This document shows, in pieces, positions 62,573 through 64,000 of a stretch of 64,000 nucleotides of DNA (its first letter is position 1; the number at the start of each line of letters is the position of its first letter). The notes under the pieces are model-generated. The model made no database searches. It had not been told where the DNA came from and saw only the letters and a list, made by a program, of their open reading frames with translations. The stretch is taken from the NCBI RefSeq assembly GCF_003590095.1, contig NC_039488.1, positions 11,718,001-11,782,000 on the forward strand, given 5' to 3'. A program made the position numbers and the translations under genes. The stretch comes from Trichoplusia ni. Lineage: Eukaryota > Arthropoda > Insecta > Lepidoptera > Noctuidae.

Positions 62573-64000
62573 GTAGTCGTTTTATTTCTATATTTTTTTG
62601 ACCTTTACCGCTTTAGTAATTGAAGATTGTCACTTTATCTATGAGGCAGGTGATATCACACCTGCTTACATTAGGAGCACCTTTAAGACTTCGCATTATT
62701 ATTATAATAATATATAAATTATTGTAATTCGACGACTTATACGTGCAACGAATCTTAACAGTTTCCTTACAATTTGAATAGGGTCCCAAGAATTTTGTCT
62801 AGCATTACAAAATTCGCTTGATGTTTCTGGGAAATGTATTCAATTTTTTCGTCATTAATCTTAGGGGAAATCCAATTAACAATCTGCCACGACCATTAGT
62901 CAATTGGTAGATTTCTTATAATCGAATCCTACCCTTTCTTACAAAATTAATAGACCAAAAATGATACAATTACAATCTTCATCACTTGCTGACTGAACGC
63001 AATCAATCAGTTAGATTCATCGAAATAATTCCTATTTCCTTTACTTACTGTGTGATAACTATCACCTGACTGTCACAATCAGCTGTTAGTTGCCATAGAA
63101 ACAGAAATAACAAGATATGTATTCAAACAAAAGGCCAAATAGAAACCGGTGTGACATCTCCTGGCATCTGACCTTTAAAACTCGCAAATCTATCGATTTC
63201 GCATTAGGTCACTAGCATTATCATAAGCTATCTAGACTTTAAGGTCATTAATAACATTTAAAATTTTAATTAGATATTTTAAACACTCAAATATTTGACT
63301 GGTAGGTTAAGGTTAAAACGGTAATTTGGTTAAAATCCAATGGAGAGGTTACTTATGTTAGATGATTTGAAAGGGAAGTTGTTGTGAAAAACTTTGAAAA
63401 TTTTGGAATTCTGTTAACAGATCCAAATACAACAATATAGCACATTGCACCATGTCTTCCAAGAAGTAATTTTGTTTAAGAACTGACAAATATTGAGAAC
63501 CTTATTCTTTTTAAAATTTGTTGCAAATTATTTAACGTTGTAAACAGTTTTCCTGCTTACTATCAAATAACGCTACTCAATCTATAATTTCACCCAAAAC
63601 GATTAAAAATAATTCGTAAAAAAAGTCTAAACAAATCTGCAAATAGAAACGTATAAATCATAAGCTTTTGCAGTATTTCACGGATTCACATAAACAACAG
63701 GACTAGAGATAAAATCTACTTCAACCAAAATCAAAAAATATGGTTTTGTTCCGTAGCGCGGTGGTCGATGGTGACAAATATTTTTGAGCCCGCATCGGAT
63801 CTCGGCAGTTTGGTCACACAGTCGCCGCAAACTGGCACCATGCCACATCCGTGCCATACTTCATACCAAAAACGGAATCAACGCGTACAAAACATTGACG
63901 ATATCGCATTTTGTGAATTTAAATTTAATTTTTTGAGCCGTGAGGACTAGGTAAAACTGGACGCACTGGTTGAGAAAATATTTTCTAGGTTGATACCTAC
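62573..64000. other. No gene seen to the right edge
   Basis: AT-rich sequence; the 60-codon frame at 63768-63950 has no recognisable domain. The patch at 63750-63850 is somewhat richer in GC, but I cannot assign it. Confidence 0.4.

Noticed and set aside
1..64000. CRISPR array, phage or bacterial defence system
   Set aside because: No spaced direct-repeat array and no prokaryotic gene layout; the sequence is eukaryotic throughout.

Overview
The window looks like nuclear DNA of a moth or butterfly, probably a noctuoid moth. The evidence is AT-rich sequence, intron-split genes with GT/AG splice sites, and many interspersed repeats whose consensus I recognise from lepidopteran genomes: tRNA-headed SINEs, LINE tails ending in a TGATGA run, and AACCGACTTCAAA terminal-repeat elements. 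The order-level call is firm. The family-level call is inference from repeat style only.

Layout. (1) Positions 715-7452, plus strand: six 3' exons of a mitochondrial-clan-like cytochrome P450 whose 5' exons lie left of the window. WxxxR, ExxR and PERW motifs are present, but the heme-thiolate loop and the oxygen-activation motif of helix I are both aberrant. Its introns carry LINE and SINE insertions, two with visible target-site duplications. (2) 7453-15113: no gene seen. It holds three perfect TGACGTCA sites within 232 bp, a decayed repeat, a SINE, and probably the 3' UTR of the next gene. (3) 15114-24225, minus strand: a 16-exon gene for an 873-residue protein with eleven C2H2 zinc fingers and two glutamine-rich tracts. 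Every exon phase joins correctly. A 73-bp LINE fragment sits 6 nt beyond the splice donor of its second Q-rich exon and its target-site duplication copied that donor. (4) 25308-27307, plus strand: a complete four-exon gene for COP9 signalosome subunit 7 (273 residues), divergent from the zinc-finger gene across about 1.1 kb. (5) 27.3-64 kb: no gene I can support. It contains SINEs, LINE 3' ends, terminal-inverted-repeat elements (one roughly 95-bp family with three copies in 7.7 kb), near-perfect hairpins, and one G-rich CpG-dense patch at 29.42-29.48 kb that could be a promoter or first non-coding exon.

The three genes have no evident shared pathway: a probable monooxygenase or P450-fold protein, a DNA-binding regulator, and a deneddylase-complex subunit. 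The zinc-finger and CSN7 genes may share a bidirectional promoter. The P450 and zinc-finger genes are convergent. I found no CRISPR, prokaryotic or viral system. The strongest oddities are the P450 active-site changes and the LINE insertion at the splice donor.
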